Below, piece by piece: positions 1 through 5,958 of a stretch of 5,958 nucleotides of DNA (within the stretch, counting starts at the first letter, position 1; each line of letters opens with the position of its first letter). The stretch is from Candidatus Poseidoniaceae archaeon. Lineage in GTDB: Archaea > Thermoplasmatota > Poseidoniia > Poseidoniales > Poseidoniaceae. Position numbers and translations under genes: made by a program. The notes under the pieces are model-generated. The model saw only the letters and a list, made by a program, of their open reading frames with translations. It did no database searches and had not been told where the DNA came from. Location: NCBI GenBank assembly GCA_022452125.1, contig JAKURJ010000098.1, positions 1 through 5,958 of the forward strand. Direction: 5' to 3'.

Positions 1-1025
1 TCTACCCGTACACTCTAGCATACTTCACCGGTTCCAAAGAACATAACATCAGAATGAGGCAAGTCGCTCAGGACAAGGGCCTGAAACTGAATGAGTTTGG
101 ATTGATGCCTGAGACTGAATTGACTGGCTTGGAAGCCGCAGCAACTTCACTACCTGCTGTGGAAGAAGCCGACATCTATGCGCACTTGGGCTTGCAATAT
201 GTTACTCCTGAATTGAGAGAGGACCTTGGTGAAATGGAAGCCTCAGCCGCAAACGATCTTCCTGAATTGATATCTCTTTCAAACATCAAAGGTGCCTTGC
301 ACAATCATACCACGCTTTCTGATGGTGAAGCAAGCCTCGAACAAATGGCTGATGCAGCGAGAAGAATGGGCTGGAGTTGGCTGGGAATTGCTGACCACTC
401 TCCAACTTTGCAAATAGCAAATGGTGCAAGTGCTGATGATTTAATCGCGCAGCACAATACAATGCAGAAGTACAACGCTGAATGGAAAGATGAAGGCATT
501 GATTTCCGATTATTCAGTGGTGTAGAATCTGACATATTGGAAGATGGTAAGTTAGACCATCCTGATGATGTTCTTTCGCAAATCGACTATGTTGTTGCTA
601 GCGTACACGCCATGACACGCTGGAGGGGTAGAGATGAATCTCAGAACACTGAAGATTTGTTGAAGTGCCTAGAACACCCTGCTACAACTGTATTGGGACA
701 TCCAACAGGGCGAATCCTGCAGGGAAGAGACGGATACGAAGTCGACTTACATACTGTCTTAGAACACATGTCTGAAGCTAACAAGGAAGGTGAACTGAAG
801 GCTGTTGAACTGAATGCATCTCCATACAGATTAGACCTAGATTGGCGATTGTGTAAGCGGGCTAAGGAATTAGGCGTGCCCGTAGTTATCAATCCTGACG
901 CACACTCTATCCAAGGATTGGGTGATATTGACTATGGAGTAATGGTAGCCCGTAAAGGGTGGCTTGAAGAAAACGATATTCTAAATTCACTAAGTGGAGA
1001 AGACATGACTGCGAGGCTTGGGTGA
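1..1025 (+). CDS. polX: DNA polymerase X family (PolX) with C-terminal PHP domain, 5'-truncated
   Basis: This is the C-terminal part (about 340 residues) of a bacterial/archaeal PolX, a protein normally near 570 residues that fills short gaps in repair and carries a PHP-domain metal-dependent 3'-5' exonuclease/AP-endonuclease activity. The frame is open to the left edge (first full codon at base 3), and the residues before the ATG at 54 include YFTGSKEHNIRMRQ, the conserved end of the polymerase thumb; that ATG is therefore internal. A linker rich in acidic residues leads to the PHP domain, which starts near base 285. Its metal-site motifs look intact: HNHTTLSDG (300-326), DHSP (from 393), the Glu in GVESD (525), the His in ASVHA (606), GHPTGR (from 696) and NPDAHS (891-908). 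The polymerase catalytic aspartates lie off the window. The stop is followed within five bases by the next gene, so it probably heads a repair operon. PolX identity is very secure; activity is inferred from the family. Confidence 0.95.
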   Translation, partial: YPYTLAYFTGSKEHNIRMRQVAQDKGLKLNEFGLMPETELTGLEAAATSLPAVEEADIYAHLGLQYVTPELREDLGEMEASAANDLPELISLSNIKGALHNHTTLSDGEASLEQMADAARRMGWSWLGIADHSPTLQIANGASADDLIAQHNTMQKYNAEWKDEGIDFRLFSGVESDILEDGKLDHPDDVLSQIDYVVASVHAMTRWRGRDESQNTEDLLKCLEHPATTVLGHPTGRILQGRDGYEVDLHTVLEHMSEANKEGELKAVELNASPYRLDLDWRLCKRAKELGVPVVINPDAHSIQGLGDIDYGVMVARKGWLEENDILNSLSGEDMTARLG

Positions 1026-1026
1026 T
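1021..1026 (+). promoter_or_regulatory. Ribosome-binding site GGTGAT for the small membrane protein
   Basis: GGTGAT matches the complement of the archaeal 16S rRNA 3' end (AUCACCUCC) and lies three bases before the ATG at 1030. It overlaps the polX stop codon. It argues for the ATG at 1030 and against the upstream in-frame TTG at 1018, which would place the site inside the coding region. Confidence 0.6.
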
Positions 1027-1029
1027 TGG

Positions 1030-1245
1030 ATGAGATTCATACGTGCTATTGTGATTGGTTTTCTTTCGATATTCCCGGGTACAATCATTGGATATCTAGG
1101 ATGGCTTGCGACTGGATCAAGTGAGAACAACTACTCACCATCAGTGGTATTCTTCTGTAACATAATCCCATTAGGTTCTATTTTCCTAGGTTTCATGTGG
1201 GCATGGGTCAATGGAGCAGAATACGGCGTAGATTATCGAGGCTGA
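1030..1245 (+). CDS. Small two-helix membrane protein of unknown function (71 aa)
   Basis: I do not recognise this protein. From the ATG at 1030 it has 71 residues and two clear hydrophobic segments, about residues 4-27 and 38-60, joined by a short polar loop (GSSENNYSPS). The N-terminus is basic (MRFIR) and the C-terminal tail is short and polar (NGAEYGVDYRG). By the positive-inside rule both ends would probably be cytoplasmic, though the charge bias is weak. The second helix has a single Cys and two Trp. There is no cleavable signal peptide or lipobox. Starting at TTG 1018 would add four residues and overlap polX; I prefer the ATG because of the GGTGAT site just before it. It sits between polX and nth with four-base gaps on each side, so it is probably cotranscribed with them. 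A real gene is supported by the spacing, ribosome site and coherent membrane topology; no function can be assigned. Confidence 0.72.
   Translation: MRFIRAIVIGFLSIFPGTIIGYLGWLATGSSENNYSPSVVFFCNIIPLGSIFLGFMWAWVNGAEYGVDYRG
1238..1241 (+). promoter_or_regulatory. Ribosome-binding site GAGG for nth
   Basis: GAGG lies eight bases before the GTG at 1250, inside the last codons of the small membrane protein gene. The surrounding GAGGCTGAT is the archaeal consensus GAGGTGAT with one inserted base. It supports GTG as the nth start and suggests translational coupling to the upstream gene. Confidence 0.5.
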
Positions 1246-1249
1246 TATT

Positions 1250-1903
1250 GTGAAGCGCTCGGAAAAGGCTGCGAAGATTTTGCAAATGCTTGAAGAGCTA
1301 TATCCAGAAACTCCAGTTCCTCTAGACCATGAAAATCCATTTCAGTTACTTATTGCAGTACTTATGAGTGCCCAGACTACTGACAAAAAGGTGAACGAAG
1401 TTACACCGGAGCTATTCCGTCATGGCCCTGATGCTGCGAGAATGGCAACTTTGGAAGTAAGCCATATTCAGGAGATGATTCGTGAAGTAGGACTTGCCCC
1501 CACAAAAGCCAGGAACATCTCCAAATTAGCCAAGATATTGGTTGAATCGTATGAAGGAGAAATACCTGATACTTTCGAAGGACTAGAGAGCCTGCCCGGC
1601 GTTGGACACAAGACAGCTGGAGTAGTCATGGCTCAGGCATTTGGAGTTCCTGCATTCCCTATCGACACTCACATTCACCGCTTAGCAGCACGATGGGGGC
1701 TTTCTAACGGTACTAATGTAGTCAAGACAGAAAAAGACCTCAAGGCTATTTTCCCAAAGGAATCTTGGAACAAGCTCCACTTGCAGATTATTTTCTTCGG
1801 AAGAGAATACTGCCCTGCAAGAAATCACGACTTGACAACATGTCCAATCTGTTCATGGACTGCAACTAAGAAGAGAATTCGGGAAGAGATGGGCTCTCGC
1901 TGA
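1250..1903 (+). CDS. nth: Endonuclease III (DNA glycosylase/AP lyase) with altered Fe-S motif
   Basis: Endonuclease III removes oxidised pyrimidines and cleaves the resulting abasic site in base excision repair. At 217 residues it matches the family (E. coli Nth has 211). The GTG start gives an N-terminus that aligns with E. coli Nth up to the conserved LMSAQTTD (residues 38-45, with the strand-inserting Gln42). The helix-hairpin-helix LPGVGHKTAG (115-124) carries the catalytic Lys121, and IDTHIHR (138-144) carries the catalytic Asp139. Both catalytic residues are present, so activity is expected. The C-terminal Fe-S loop is unusual: the family pattern is C-x6-C-x2-C-x5-C, but here Cys188, Cys198 and Cys201 are spaced C-x9-C-x2-C and Lys207 occupies the place of the fourth Cys. 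His193 lies inside the loop. The protein may lack the cluster or bind metal differently. The gene is four bases after the small membrane protein and converges with arlJ. A MutY identity is unlikely given the catalytic Lys and short length. Confidence 0.95.
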   Translation: MKRSEKAAKILQMLEELYPETPVPLDHENPFQLLIAVLMSAQTTDKKVNEVTPELFRHGPDAARMATLEVSHIQEMIREVGLAPTKARNISKLAKILVESYEGEIPDTFEGLESLPGVGHKTAGVVMAQAFGVPAFPIDTHIHRLAARWGLSNGTNVVKTEKDLKAIFPKESWNKLHLQIIFFGREYCPARNHDLTTCPICSWTATKKRIREEMGSR

Positions 1904-1921
1904 CATCTTCCAACCCAACTC

Positions 1922-1949
1922 TATGTTCTAATTTCATGTTGAGAACATG
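1922..1949. other. Small hairpin at the nth/arlJ convergent junction
   Basis: ATGTTCT (1923-1929) and AGAACAT (1942-1948) are perfect 7-base inverted repeats around a 12-base loop, and a T·G pair at 1922/1949 could extend the stem on the plus-strand RNA. The structure spans the arlJ stop codon and lies about 20 bases after the nth stop. Its placement between converging genes would suit a role in 3'-end formation or transcript protection, but there is no T-run of the kind that terminates archaeal transcription, and a 7-base stem can occur by chance. Confidence 0.25.
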
Positions 1950-3742
1950 CTTGATGCACCGTCTAAGATGAATGATGAAATCAGGCTTGCTATCGCTGCA
2001 ACCCATAGCAATTGGATCATTTGACCAACTGCACTGGTAAAGCCACCACCACGAAGACGTGTTGCGATTAGAGATACTGCAAGGACTTGAACCAAAATCA
2101 GAATCGATGCAATTATTTTGAACATCAAAATATTGTCAGCAACAGCAGTGGGGTCTTCCATAACGGGCAGTACATAGTCACCAGCTGCATCTGAGATTGA
2201 GCCGATGTCTGTAGTCTCTGCAATACTTGTAGCAACACCTGCGATGGTTTCTCCAAGTTGTAGAACAATTGAGATTGTTACATTCAGAGACACTACGGAA
2301 GAAATTAGCAAACCAAACCCTACACCCCACATTGTGGATGCGGAAAGACTCCTTCTTCTTCGTAATGAGAGTAGATTTGTGACTGAACGAGACACCATGT
2401 CAGCGGTTTCAGCAGGTTCGCCAGATGATTGCGAACCTTCGATGTAGATTCTATTGTACCGAGAAATAACGGCAGAATTAGTGTCTGCTGCGAAGTAATC
2501 CCACGCCCGCTCACTGTCGATTCTTGTTGAGAGGCGCTTCTCCAATCTATCGATTGATTCGTCCAACATTCCGAAATCGATTCCACGTAGTGCCCTGATG
2601 GTTGCACTAGGTTCGGCACTACGTGCCTGAGCAGTACCACCTAATGCACGAATGAAGTCGGGATATGCTTCATCCCTTCGCAGAACCTTGCTTTCTTCTC
2701 GTTGAACCAAAATTGATGGGATCAGTAATGGAGTTAGAGGCAATGCTAGTAGGATTAATCCATACTTATCCCAAGTCGTAGTCAGACTTTCCCAATAGGC
2801 GATTACAACGATTACAGTTAATATGAATAACACAATGCTCACCAAACCCGCACCTAACCAGGTTTGTCTAAACAACAACCTGAACGGCGTCTCAAATTCG
2901 TCACGAGCGAAAGTTTGGTCATCTGGTATAGTGGCTCTAAACGCGAATAAAGCGCCCACCTGGATGATTACAAACAGGAATCCTGCAAGTAACAGCCATC
3001 GGATTCTAGTGGCTAATTCAATTGGTGTTGCGCTACTGCCATTACCAATTTCGAACAGTACTAAGTGAATACCTGCAACCACCAAACCGAATAATCCAGC
3101 GGATACAAGTGAGACATAAATCTCCTTTAGTGTGTCAACTCCCTCTAGCCTTGTGTCATAGAGAGTGTTATACTGTTCAGCTACAGTCTCTTGCTCAGCA
3201 CGCATGAAGGCATCAATAGGCTGACCTGCTTCAATGGAGAACGCCATTCTGTCAAGGAAATCAGTCCAAAGTGGTGAAGGTGATTGTTGAGCAACAATTC
3301 TCGCTGCTTCTGGTAAAGAGGTGTGCCATTTGTCTACAAGTGTCTCAATGCGTTTAACTTCCTGAGCCAATTCACCATAGTCCTTCATTTGGCGCAGTAT
3401 GTCGAAAATAGTGTCTGCTCCAACTTCACCAAGGGATAATATTCCCATTCTGGTGATGAACATATGCATCTCTTTCTCGATTTTTATCGCTGAACGATTT
3501 ACTTCGAGAATCGGGAAGTAAATTGCTGCACCTCCAGTCAATAGAGGTAGCATAATTATCAGGAATACACCGGTAAATCCTGCGAATAGTCCGCCCTCAG
3601 CGAACCCACCTGTTAACCAAATAAGCAGAATTGCAGATACTAAACCAGCCAATGCTGCTGGTAATACAAACGCTATGAGAAAGCGAGGGACTGGCATCTC
3701 AAGGCGACGCAGAGCAATCTGCCATGTCGCCATTCGGTCCAT
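1934..3742 (-). CDS. arlJ: Archaellum membrane platform protein ArlJ (FlaJ)
   Basis: ArlJ is the polytopic membrane core of the archaellum; ArlI docks on it to drive filament assembly and rotation. The protein has 602 residues, in the family's usual range, and shows the expected layout of about nine hydrophobic segments: roughly 21-43, 52-78, 208-232, 248-270, 295-317, 328-346, 471-496, 540-561 and 575-593. Two long polar regions, 79-207 and 347-470, correspond to the two cytoplasmic T2SF-type domains; the second ends in a basic RRRR cluster (461-464) just before a membrane segment, as the positive-inside rule predicts. An acidic loop of about 40 residues (498-538) should face outside. The start is fixed by GGAGATGAT three bases upstream; the Met at residue 4 fits that site less well. 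The gene follows arlI by 16 bases and appears to be the last gene of the operon. The related pilus platform PilC/TadB is the alternative, but size and arlH-arlI context favour the archaellum. Confidence 0.93.
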   Translation of the reverse strand: MDRMATWQIALRRLEMPVPRFLIAFVLPAALAGLVSAILLIWLTGGFAEGGLFAGFTGVFLIIMLPLLTGGAAIYFPILEVNRSAIKIEKEMHMFITRMGILSLGEVGADTIFDILRQMKDYGELAQEVKRIETLVDKWHTSLPEAARIVAQQSPSPLWTDFLDRMAFSIEAGQPIDAFMRAEQETVAEQYNTLYDTRLEGVDTLKEIYVSLVSAGLFGLVVAGIHLVLFEIGNGSSATPIELATRIRWLLLAGFLFVIIQVGALFAFRATIPDDQTFARDEFETPFRLLFRQTWLGAGLVSIVLFILTVIVVIAYWESLTTTWDKYGLILLALPLTPLLIPSILVQREESKVLRRDEAYPDFIRALGGTAQARSAEPSATIRALRGIDFGMLDESIDRLEKRLSTRIDSERAWDYFAADTNSAVISRYNRIYIEGSQSSGEPAETADMVSRSVTNLLSLRRRRSLSASTMWGVGFGLLISSVVSLNVTISIVLQLGETIAGVATSIAETTDIGSISDAAGDYVLPVMEDPTAVADNILMFKIIASILILVQVLAVSLIATRLRGGGFTSAVGQMIQLLWVAAIASLISSFILDGASSMFST

Positions 3743-3745
3743 CTA

Positions 3746-3754
3746 ATCATCTCC
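3746..3754 (-). promoter_or_regulatory. Ribosome-binding site GGAGATGAT for arlJ
   Basis: Read on the minus strand, GGAGATGAT matches the archaeal consensus GGAGGTGAT at eight of nine bases and ends three bases before the arlJ ATG (3742). It occupies most of the 16-base arlI-arlJ gap, indicating independent ribosome recruitment for arlJ and deciding between its two possible Met starts. Confidence 0.75.
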
Positions 3755-3758
3755 AATT

Positions 3759-5471
3759 TCAGCGTTCAGTAATGCTAACCCAAGTGTCAATGGCAGCGCG
3801 GAATGCTTCCCAACCGCCATTGTAGTAGAGGTTCAGTAGATCGAATACGTCATCATAATGAGTTAATCCTCTATCGACCATTGTTTGAATTGCTTCAGTT
3901 CGACGCATTACCTCATCGTATACATCTCTCTTATTTTCGAACCCAGCTAATGCTGCAATTTTATTCTCTAATAGATGTGATTGGAACATACCACGGAAGT
4001 AGTGTTTATCCTTGATTGGGTCCCATTCGAACATACCTCTAGTTAGAACACCATCGCTATGTTTGTTGTAGCCAATTACCTCATCAATTCCGGTAATACG
4101 TCGAGCAATACCGCCATTCAACTCTACTACTTCTTGGAAAATTGCGAAATTTAAGTTATCGAAGAAACGAATTGGAACATTGATCGGGTCACCAGTGAAT
4201 CTTTGAATCATCTTTACGATTGAAGATGCGTGGAATGTTGCAATAACAGGGTGACCTGTCTGCATAGCCTGGAATGCGGTTGCACCTTCTACACCACGAA
4301 TTTCACCAATGATGATGTAACGAGGTCGTGAACGCAGAGCCGCCTTGAGCAAGTCGAACATCTCAACTCTGCTTTCTTCATTCTTTGAATCACGAGTAAC
4401 CAATCTCTGCCAAATCTTGTGCCTAACCTTCACTTCAGGCGTATCTTCCGCTGAGTAAATCTTGACATTGTGGTCGATGAACGGTAAAATCGCATTCAAA
4501 GTGGTGGTCTTTCCGGATGCTGTTTCTCCACTCACTAATACAGACATTCCGTACTCTAGGCATATCCATATGTATGCTGCAACTTGTGCGCTCATAGTAC
4601 CCCATTGTACTAATTGAGTGATTGAAATTGTTTCTTCAGCGAACTTTCTAATTGTGAATGATGGACCTAGCATAGATACGTCATCGGAGAAGATGATATT
4701 GATACGAGAGCCATCTAAAAGTGCACCATCGATAATCGGTTTGTTATCAGAGACCGGCCTACCTATACGTTCAGACATTGCTCTGAGGTATCTTGCCAGC
4801 AAATCTCTCTCACGGAAACGAATATTGGAGGTTACCATCCCGAAAACCTTGTGATCCATGTGAACGTGCTTGAGTCCCACAGAGTGTATATCTTCTAGCA
4901 TTTCATCAGATAGAAGTGGTTCGAGAGGACCGTTGCGAATCAAATCACGAATAATCGTATATCTCAGCCTATCTCTTTGCTCCTTGGTTACGATGATTCG
5001 CTTGTCGTCCATTCCAAGAACTTCCCACATTCTGCCTTGCCTGCGCACCGAACCTCTCGCTTCTGAATCTAGAATGGTGTATCTATCAATCATTCCAGAT
5101 AGGATATTTTCGAATTCATCATCAGTTGTGAATGTAGGTGCACTTGGTGCTTCTTGTAGTAAGACTTCAATCAAAGTCCTTCGAATGTTTTCCTCTTCAT
5201 CGGTCAGTTGAGGTTCAAGGCCGAACCAGAGTGTCTGTCCTTCTGAACCATCATCGTCAACTGGACGATACATGTGCACGAATATTGGTTCTTTAGTGAT
5301 GTAAATCAGATTCATTGGCTCGATTTTACGAGCGTCGCGGTCTAGAGGCCCGTAATAATACGGCCTGCTTCCATATTTTGCTTCAAAGTCCTGTACCCAT
5401 TGTGAAACGTGAGGATGGGCGGCCATGACAGATTCAAGGTCTCCACGTTGGAATTTGAGTTCCTCATCCAT
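3759..5471 (-). CDS. arlI: Archaellum assembly and rotation ATPase ArlI (FlaI)
   Basis: ArlI is the hexameric secretion-superfamily (GspE/PilB-like) ATPase that powers both assembly and rotation of the archaellum from the cytoplasmic face. All ATPase elements are visible in this 570-residue protein: Walker A GETASGKT (315-322, with Lys321 and Thr322), the Asp box AEDTPE (341-346), Walker B ending IIIGE with Glu390 followed by IRG, and the His box TGHPVIATFHASS (405-417). The N-terminal domain (about 1-250) has conserved features such as RDLIRNGPLEPLLSDE (175-190), a SIGRPVSDNKP-like segment (RIGRPVSDNKP, 235-245) and SFTIRKF (271-277); a helical tail follows the ATPase domain. Its start lies one base after the arlH stop, with GGTGA six bases upstream. 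The order arlH-arlI-arlJ is the conserved end of archaellum operons and separates it from archaeal type IV pilus ATPases, which lack an arlH neighbour. No catalytic residue appears to be missing. Confidence 0.96.
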   Translation of the reverse strand: MDEELKFQRGDLESVMAAHPHVSQWVQDFEAKYGSRPYYYGPLDRDARKIEPMNLIYITKEPIFVHMYRPVDDDGSEGQTLWFGLEPQLTDEEENIRRTLIEVLLQEAPSAPTFTTDDEFENILSGMIDRYTILDSEARGSVRRQGRMWEVLGMDDKRIIVTKEQRDRLRYTIIRDLIRNGPLEPLLSDEMLEDIHSVGLKHVHMDHKVFGMVTSNIRFRERDLLARYLRAMSERIGRPVSDNKPIIDGALLDGSRINIIFSDDVSMLGPSFTIRKFAEETISITQLVQWGTMSAQVAAYIWICLEYGMSVLVSGETASGKTTTLNAILPFIDHNVKIYSAEDTPEVKVRHKIWQRLVTRDSKNEESRVEMFDLLKAALRSRPRYIIIGEIRGVEGATAFQAMQTGHPVIATFHASSIVKMIQRFTGDPINVPIRFFDNLNFAIFQEVVELNGGIARRITGIDEVIGYNKHSDGVLTRGMFEWDPIKDKHYFRGMFQSHLLENKIAALAGFENKRDVYDEVMRRTEAIQTMVDRGLTHYDDVFDLLNLYYNGGWEAFRAAIDTWVSITER

Positions 5472-5472
5472 A

Positions 5473-5958
5473 TCAGCTCACCGCCGTAATATCTACGATG
5501 AAGCCCATGTATGGCTCAACACGCCATCCAACGCTTGCTTGAACCGGGCCCGCAGCACGGAGGAATCTAGTAACTACGATTGTCCTCTTGATTTCTCCAC
5601 CAACGAAACCTGCATTCAGGTCGAGTAGAACTTCACATGATGAGCGTAATTTGTGTAGTAATTTGCCATCCATTTCTGTTGGATCGACAGTTAACAATAG
5701 CGAGCGTGATTCGCTGCAGATCTTTCGCAGCTTCTGTAATGTAGTAAGATATTGAGAAGGCTCTATTCCTTCTGGTATCAATGAAGATGCTGAATCAATC
5801 ACAACAACATCTGCCTTTTCGACCGCATCGGATTCTAAGACGTCAAACAAGTCGACCCCTTCTTTTGCCTCTGCGATAACACCGAATCTGGAGAATACCA
5901 TCAACATCCCTGATGCGATGTAATCTGTTACCGGATAACCAATGGATTCCATTTGCTC
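5473..5958 (-). CDS. arlH: Archaellum protein ArlH (FlaH), KaiC-like ATP-binding subunit, 5'-truncated
   Basis: ArlH is a RecA/KaiC-fold protein that forms a ring at the base of the archaellum, binds ATP and interacts with ArlI and ArlJ. The visible 161 residues are roughly the C-terminal two thirds of a protein that usually has about 230-240. The frame is open to the right edge: Glu-Gln precede the first Met, giving EQMESIGYPVTDYIASG, which matches the segment of ArlH just after the nucleotide site; the Met is therefore internal. The Walker B strand ADVVVIDSAS carries its Asp at bases 5796-5794. Further on, LLLTVDPTEMDGKLLHKLRS and a C-terminal strand region (GEIKRTIVV, then WRVEPYMGFIVDI) fit the family. 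The Walker A motif would lie off the window. It ends one base before arlI, so the two are probably translationally coupled. A generic KaiC/RadA-like ATPase is the alternative, but the arlI-arlJ neighbours make ArlH nearly certain. Confidence 0.92.
   Translation of the reverse strand, partial: EQMESIGYPVTDYIASGMLMVFSRFGVIAEAKEGVDLFDVLESDAVEKADVVVIDSASSLIPEGIEPSQYLTTLQKLRKICSESRSLLLTVDPTEMDGKLLHKLRSSCEVLLDLNAGFVGGEIKRTIVVTRFLRAAGPVQASVGWRVEPYMGFIVDITAVS
5478..5482 (-). promoter_or_regulatory. Ribosome-binding site GGTGA for arlI
   Basis: On the minus strand GGTGA lies six bases before the arlI ATG (5471) and within the last codons of arlH. It supports this start and coupling of arlI translation to that of arlH. 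Confidence 0.55.

Noticed and set aside
54..1025. Stand-alone PHP-family phosphatase starting at the ATG at 54
   Set aside because: The frame is open upstream to the window edge and the residues before and after this Met form the conserved PolX thumb segment, so the ATG is internal to a longer gene.
1018..1029. TTG start at 1018 for the small membrane protein
   Set aside because: It would overlap polX and lacks a good ribosome site, whereas the ATG at 1030 has GGTGAT three bases upstream.
1904..1933. Classical T-run terminator after nth or arlJ
   Set aside because: No run of four or more T residues is present downstream of either stop in this gap, on either strand.
2320..2640. 106-residue open frame on the minus strand inside arlJ
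   Set aside because: It is an alternative frame of the ArlJ second cytoplasmic domain and has no recognisable features or conserved start.
4870..5211. 113-residue open frame on the plus strand
   Set aside because: It lies wholly antisense to the ArlI N-terminal domain, is Ser-rich without domain features, and has no ribosome site or operon context; the ArlI frame is unambiguous.
1934..5471. Type IV pilus or type II secretion ATPase/platform pair instead of archaellum genes
   Set aside because: The adjacent ArlH and the H-I-J order are specific to archaellum operons, and ArlJ has the two-domain, nine-segment layout of the archaellum platform.
1..5958. CRISPR array, tRNA, mobile element or attachment site
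   Set aside because: No repeated spacer-repeat pattern, tRNA-like cloverleaf, transposase frame or terminal inverted repeats were seen; coding sequence covers nearly the whole window.

Overview
The window looks like chromosomal DNA from a euryarchaeon, most probably a planktonic marine group such as Marine Group II (Poseidoniales). The archaeal assignment rests on three consecutive archaellum genes (arlH, arlI, arlJ, formerly flaHIJ) and on Shine-Dalgarno sites of the GGAGGTGAT type, which pair with the archaeal 16S rRNA end. The Poseidoniales assignment is an inference from moderately AT-rich coding DNA, very tight gene packing and the gene combination; no taxonomic marker gene is present.

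Plus strand, 1-1903: a compact DNA-repair block. It opens with the C-terminal part of a family X DNA polymerase with a PHP domain (PolX), whose start lies off the left edge. Four bases after its stop comes a 71-residue, two-helix membrane protein of unknown function, and four bases after that an endonuclease III (Nth). The spacing suggests one transcript. PolX (gap filling plus PHP nuclease) and Nth (glycosylase/AP lyase) could act in sequence in base excision repair. The Nth has an altered, apparently incomplete Fe-S cysteine motif.

Minus strand, 5958-1934: the 3' part of an archaellum operon, read right to left. It contains the C-terminal two thirds of ArlH (KaiC-like, ATP-binding regulator; start off the right edge), complete ArlI (hexameric ATPase driving assembly and rotation) and complete ArlJ (polytopic membrane platform). 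The three genes are 1 and 16 bases apart, each with its own ribosome-binding site, and form the motor/export core at the base of the archaellum. The archaellins and stator/adaptor genes (arlB, C/D/E, F, G) would be expected beyond the right edge.

The two blocks converge, leaving only 30 bases between nth and arlJ. A small imperfect hairpin lies across that junction. No intergenic stretch exceeds 30 bases, and I see no RNA gene, mobile element, CRISPR array or long repeat. I do not see a clearly new biological system here. The best leads are the unusual Nth metal-binding motif and the small membrane protein placed between two repair genes.
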